48,166 nt of DNA from Chloroflexota bacterium (lineage in GTDB: Bacteria > Chloroflexota > UBA6077 > SHYK01), in the NCBI GenBank assembly GCA_009377635.1, contig WHTR01000011.1:1-48166 (forward strand), given 5' to 3'. A program made the position numbers and the translations under genes. Position 1 is the first letter of the stretch; each line of letters opens with the position of its first letter. Positions 44,558-48,166 of this stretch are shown here, piece after piece. The notes below the pieces were generated by a model, which saw nothing but the letters and a program-made list of their open reading frames with translations, ran no database searches and had not been told where the DNA came from.

Positions 44558-46151
44558 CGTCATCTCCTCCGCGGTGGAGCACAAGCTCGATGGTGTGCAG
44601 TTTCCCGTCGCTCGTCCTCCGCACGTCGTCAACCATGCTCTTCATGAGCAAGAAACCCCAGCCTCGCGGACTCTGCTCGCCGGCGAGCTTCGCATCTAGA
44701 TCGGGAGCCTGCGGCTCCTGTATCTCCTGGTCACCACCGTGGTCGGTCACCTCGACCGAGACCTGCGTCCGGCTCGCGCGGACGCGGATCGAGACGGGGA
44801 GCTCCGGCTGGTAGTGATTGCCGTGCTCCATGGCGTTCATCGCCGCCTCGCCCACGGCGGTCTTGAGGCGTTCAAGGCGACCAGTGGAGAGATCGAGGGG
44901 CTGCACCGAGGCCGCCACACGGTCGATGGCGATCCGCTCGTTCCCCGGCTTGCTCGCCACCGTGAACGCGGCGAGGACCTCGTTGCCAACGTCGCGAGCA
45001 GAAGAGGTCTCTGCAGCCGCCTCGCGCGCGAGGGTGACGAGCGTCACGTCGTCCTCCTGCTCGCGACCGCCGCCCACAAAACCGGTCATCTCGGCCATGA
45101 GCACGTTGATCACGTCTGTGCCGGGCGCGCAGCCGCCGACGATCCCCATGAGACGCGGGAACCCGAACATATCTCCCGCCCCGTTGTGCGCCTCAGCCAG
45201 GCCGTCGCTATGGAAGAGGACGCTGTCGCCCGATCCGATGACGATCTCCCTCTCCTCGTAGGCCATCCCAGGCATGAGGCCAAGGGGCATGCCGGTCGCC
45301 CGGAGCTCCAGCACGCCAGAGCTCGTGCGCATGTACGGAAGGTTGTGGCCGGCGTTGGCGTAGCCGAGACGGCCCGTGAATGGATCGAGCACGGCGAAGA
45401 GGCACGTCGCGAACATGTTTCGCGGGATGTCGGGACACAACAGCTCGTTCGCTCGCCTCAGGACATCCCCGGGCGAGGACGATCCACGTGCGGCTGCCCG
45501 GAGGATGCTGCGCGTCGCGGACATCACGAGCGCGGCCGGAACGCCCTTGTCGGTCACGTCCCCGATCACGAGTCCCAGGCGGCCATCGTCGAGCGGGATG
45601 AAGTCGTAGAAGTCGCCGCCGACCTCGCGCGCGGGCCCATAGTGGGCGGCGATCCGCCAGCCCGGCAGATTCGGCGACTCCCTCGGCAGGAAGCTCTGCT
45701 GGATGATCTGCGCGACCCGCAGCTCCTGCTCGAAGCGCTCGCGCCTCCGCGCCTCCGCTTCCTGGCGGCGGACCAGCTGCGCCACCTGCACGGCCGGTGC
45801 CACGTGCCCGGCCAGGTTCTCCAGCAGCCTGCGGTCGTCGCTGGAGTAGTCTTGATCGCTCAGTCGGACACCAAGGTTGAGCAGCCCGATGAGCTCACCC
45901 TGGCTGACCAGCGGCACGACCAGCTTGATGCCGGCGCCCCGGAGCGCCTGCAGACCTGGAGAGTCCAGCGAAAGGATGTCGATGTCGACGGCGCCGACGC
46001 TGCTCTGGAAATAGGCAACGAGTGGATCGTTCGGCGCGATCTCCACTGGATCGGCCAGTGCCAGGCTCGAGCCAGCCTTCGCCGCGACGTGCGACGGCGC
46101 ATCCTGCTCCCGCCTGAACAGCTGACTGACGGCCCTCAAGATCGTGCTCAT
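44550..46151 (-). CDS. GAF-SpoIIE phosphatase-HATPase fusion
   Basis: 533 residues with three parts. A GAF-like sensor (about 40-130, LLNLGVRLSDQDYSSDDRRLLENLAGHVAPAVQ) leads through a helical linker (ARRRERFEQELRVAQIIQQSFLP) to a SpoIIE/PP2C phosphatase (about 165-365, EVGGDFYDF, GDVTDKGVPAAL, GHNLPY, LFHSDGLAEA, DDVTLV). At the C-terminus is an RsbW-type HATPase (about 390-533, AVGEAAMNAMEHG, VEVTDHGGD, GWGFLLMKSMVDDV). It can both remove phosphate from STAS partners and bind or phosphorylate them, so one chain may hold both arms of a partner switch. ATG 46151 has AAAGGAG upstream. Confidence 0.92.
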   Translation of the reverse strand: MSTILRAVSQLFRREQDAPSHVAAKAGSSLALADPVEIAPNDPLVAYFQSSVGAVDIDILSLDSPGLQALRGAGIKLVVPLVSQGELIGLLNLGVRLSDQDYSSDDRRLLENLAGHVAPAVQVAQLVRRQEAEARRRERFEQELRVAQIIQQSFLPRESPNLPGWRIAAHYGPAREVGGDFYDFIPLDDGRLGLVIGDVTDKGVPAALVMSATRSILRAAARGSSSPGDVLRRANELLCPDIPRNMFATCLFAVLDPFTGRLGYANAGHNLPYMRTSSGVLELRATGMPLGLMPGMAYEEREIVIGSGDSVLFHSDGLAEAHNGAGDMFGFPRLMGIVGGCAPGTDVINVLMAEMTGFVGGGREQEDDVTLVTLAREAAAETSSARDVGNEVLAAFTVASKPGNERIAIDRVAASVQPLDLSTGRLERLKTAVGEAAMNAMEHGNHYQPELPVSIRVRASRTQVSVEVTDHGGDQEIQEPQAPDLDAKLAGEQSPRGWGFLLMKSMVDDVRRTSDGKLHTIELVLHRGGDDDA

Positions 46152-46272
46152 CTCGACTCCTTTGTACCACGCGGGCGTTCCGAGATCGTTACGAAACCTG
46201 CCGCCCCGCTGACTTGGCGACGACGCCTTTGTTTCATGCAGGGTTCGCGCAGGAGGCTGAGTCGGCATCGAG

Positions 46273-47589
46273 TCATCCGGCGCCTCCGTTTGCCTGCGCG
46301 GCAAGGTGCGCTGCCAAAGCATCGAGCCCCTTCGCGATTCCGCCGACTCCGATTCCGTGAGCCTCCTCGATCCGCCGCGCGAACTCGGCCGTCTGGCGTA
46401 GCCGCTCTTCGAGCAGCAACCAGGCGGCGTGCCGGTTCGGCAGGAGATATCCGCTGCTATAGAACAGCTCGAACGTCGGGGCCCCGGTGGCGCCAGGATG
46501 GCTCGGGCCAAACGGCAACCGGGTCAGGAGCAATCCCAGAGGCCGAATGGCCTGGAACATGAGGCGCACTGGGAGATCGGCGAGCGTCGCGAGCTGCTCG
46601 CTGGTCTCATCCGTATGCGCAAAAAAGCGCGTCATGGTCAACAAGACGATCTCATTGACGACATTGAAAAGGTCCGCCACCTGAGCTGTGGCAGGATCGC
46701 TGATGACGGGTAGATCCGTGCCAACCTGGGGACGGACCGTCCCTGGAACGACGGGGCGCGCGGGCTCGAAGTCCGGATCAACCTGACGGACGGCACGAAG
46801 CTCGTCGAAGACCTGCATGAAGCGGCCGAAGTGCGCATCCTTCCAGTCTCCACGTGCACCCTCACCCTGCTCAACGATCGTGCTGACGGCACGGTGCGCG
46901 GAGTCCAAGTCAACGACCGGAATGAGCTTCGGCCACCCGAAGTGTTCTTCTGTCGCCTGTGCTGACGGCGGACCCGCAAACAGCCGATCCTCGCCCAGCT
47001 TGGCGGTCAGCCAGGCGAACCCGATGTCGATCGCGCGATAGAGATGTCCGACGGTCGCGTAGTGCTGGGGAAGTGGGACGATGTCCTCGTCACCCACGAG
47101 GGGACGCGCATGACCACCCGCAGGGAGCCCGTCGACATCCTCGAAGGGCATGCCCTCCGGCCGCTCGAGGAAAAGGAAGTGTCGGAGCGCCCGTTCACCG
47201 AACGGAATGAGCGCAATTTGAACGTCGGCCGGAAAGCTGTCGGGAGGCGTTGGGATGTTCGGCCGCGCCAGCATTGGCCCGGCACCGATGTCGGTCAGCA
47301 GGTTCTGGACGAGCGCGAGGTGGAGCATCTCCTCGCGTGCGACCTGAAAAAGAGTGCTCCGCCACTGACCAACGGCCTCAGCCTGCACTGACGTGAGGCC
47401 CTCGCCCGTTCCTTCTTTCATCGAGGAGGCAGCGAACAGATACTGGCACATGATGGCATGCTCGAGTTGGGCCGCCTCGCGGAGGAGGAGCATGAGCTGT
47501 TGGCGATGTTCCACGACGATCGGTCGCTCCGGAGCCGCCAACCCCTCCGTGCTCGGCATAGGCCCGATGGCCAGCTCATCCGCAGTCAA
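46273..47589 (-). CDS. Ferritin-like domain protein (VioB-type)
   Basis: 438 residues. The helices REAAQLEHAIMCQYLFAASSM and FQVAREEMLHLALVQNLLTDIGA carry the ExxH pairs of a di-iron ferritin-like domain of the type found in iminophenyl-pyruvate dimer synthases and related proteins. The C-terminal part is large and unassigned. I chose TTG 47589 because GGAGGTG lies upstream and it overlaps the stop of the preceding gene (TTGA). The longer start at GTG 47616 is less likely. Confidence 0.82.
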   Translation of the reverse strand: MTADELAIGPMPSTEGLAAPERPIVVEHRQQLMLLLREAAQLEHAIMCQYLFAASSMKEGTGEGLTSVQAEAVGQWRSTLFQVAREEMLHLALVQNLLTDIGAGPMLARPNIPTPPDSFPADVQIALIPFGERALRHFLFLERPEGMPFEDVDGLPAGGHARPLVGDEDIVPLPQHYATVGHLYRAIDIGFAWLTAKLGEDRLFAGPPSAQATEEHFGWPKLIPVVDLDSAHRAVSTIVEQGEGARGDWKDAHFGRFMQVFDELRAVRQVDPDFEPARPVVPGTVRPQVGTDLPVISDPATAQVADLFNVVNEIVLLTMTRFFAHTDETSEQLATLADLPVRLMFQAIRPLGLLLTRLPFGPSHPGATGAPTFELFYSSGYLLPNRHAAWLLLEERLRQTAEFARRIEEAHGIGVGGIAKGLDALAAHLAAQANGGAG

Positions 47590-48166
47590 CGACGCACCTC
47601 CGGATCCCGCAGCCACAGCGACGCTCTGGCCGGCTCCATCGTCTCATCCACGATCGCGAGCAGATCGTACCGGAGCGTGTCCAGATCGATCTGCTCGCGA
47701 AGCCGCGCGCTGAATGCGTCAATCGTGCGAGCGGCGTCGTACGTCCGGCGATTGAAGCGGCGATCGACCGCCGCCTGCACCCAGCGTCGCACCGGCAAGA
47801 ATAAGGCCGCGACAACCAGGGTCGTCACGACGATCGCCGCGTCGTTGCTGCCGGTGATGGGACGGAGCAGCGCCTGCAGCCCAACCACGAGAGCGACGTA
47901 GGTCGCGCCCAGACCTGCCGTGAGCAGCGCGTAGGTCAGCGTGCGGTTGATGATCCGATCGATCTCGTAGAGACGGTAGCGCAACACTGCGGTCCCGATC
48001 GCCAGTGGCGGCGCGCTCATCGCGAGCACCGTTGCGACGTTCTCGATGGCCTTTCCCGCCACCCCGGAAGCCGCGATCACCGCGCCCGAGACCAGCAGGA
48101 CGATCATAATGAGCGCACCGAGCGCGAACGACCGCATCTGCAGTCGCTCGATGCCGCGCGATCGCC
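47586..48166 (-). CDS. Membrane protein of sensor type (5' end outside window)
   Basis: At least 190 residues. Four membrane segments are visible (FALGALIMIVLLVSGAVIAA, TVLAMSAPPLAIGTAVL, YALLTAGLGATYVALVVGL, DAAIVVTTLVVAALFLPV), with YRLYEIDRIINRTL between them, then a cytoplasmic VDRRFNRRTYDAARTIDAFSARLREQIDLD stretch that ends without a kinase. This N-terminal module often precedes GAF or kinase domains in Chloroflexota. The frame continues past the window edge. It is coupled to the ferritin-like gene. Confidence 0.8.
   Translation of the reverse strand, partial: RSRGIERLQMRSFALGALIMIVLLVSGAVIAASGVAGKAIENVATVLAMSAPPLAIGTAVLRYRLYEIDRIINRTLTYALLTAGLGATYVALVVGLQALLRPITGSNDAAIVVTTLVVAALFLPVRRWVQAAVDRRFNRRTYDAARTIDAFSARLREQIDLDTLRYDLLAIVDETMEPARASLWLRDPEVRR

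Overview
This GC-rich window most likely comes from a member of the Chloroflexota (Thermomicrobia-like). The evidence is the type of RpoB/RpoC, the rod-shape operon, the LysM-type membrane protein remnant and the repertoire of oxidoreductases and partner-switching proteins. That placement is inference from protein style; no 16S rRNA gene is present. TGA is used freely as a stop codon.

Positions 1-23,900 are an ordinary chromosomal backbone. On the minus strand lie rpoB-rpoC (rpoC runs off the left edge), a slipin, and the rod-shape operon mreB-mreC-mreD-mrdA-rodA, whose last three genes overlap. A radC/fmt divergent pair, htpX and rpe follow. The next minus-strand run is fchA-like, tauE-like, folD, an M28 peptidase lipoprotein, acyP and rpmB. 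Then come murI and a fabI-like reductase. Two points stand out here. FolD has lost its catalytic lysine while a methenyl-THF cyclohydrolase (FchA-like) gene sits two genes upstream. Between murI and the fabI-like gene is a tiny transcription unit: promoter, perfect Shine-Dalgarno, a 14-codon ORF and a strong terminator.

A tRNA-Leu(CAA) gene at 23,907-23,992 marks the start of about 14 kb of accessory DNA (to about 38,000). It starts with an integrase remnant directly downstream of the tRNA. It then holds mostly truncated genes joined end to end (kinase/PHP, LysM/Rad52). Intact cargo includes an overlapping gene pair for two unrelated single-strand annealing proteins (Rad52-like and ERF-like) and a candidate toxin-antitoxin pair. 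A tyrosine-recombinase pair follows, its second gene cut by a complete IS21-family element. Right of this is a decayed second IS21-type element that carries a zinc-ribbon gene and is itself split by an ISL3-family element with perfect ends and a target duplication.

From 38,300 to the right edge the DNA returns to chromosomal content. It holds a DUF1801 protein, an anchored Pro-rich protein, a luciferase-like flavin oxidoreductase and a phytoene-dehydrogenase-type oxidoreductase with one in-frame TGA at a probable Trp codon. A small toxin/antitoxin-like pair (DUF4258/DUF2283-like) lies between two 135-bp imperfect direct repeats. A tight minus-strand operon follows: membrane protein, ferritin-like protein, GAF-SpoIIE phosphatase-HATPase, two STAS anti-anti-sigma proteins and an unknown protein. 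The operon looks like a partner-switching signalling unit without a sigma factor in view. Several genes without a Shine-Dalgarno have TANNNT exactly six bases before the start codon, which suggests leaderless transcription.
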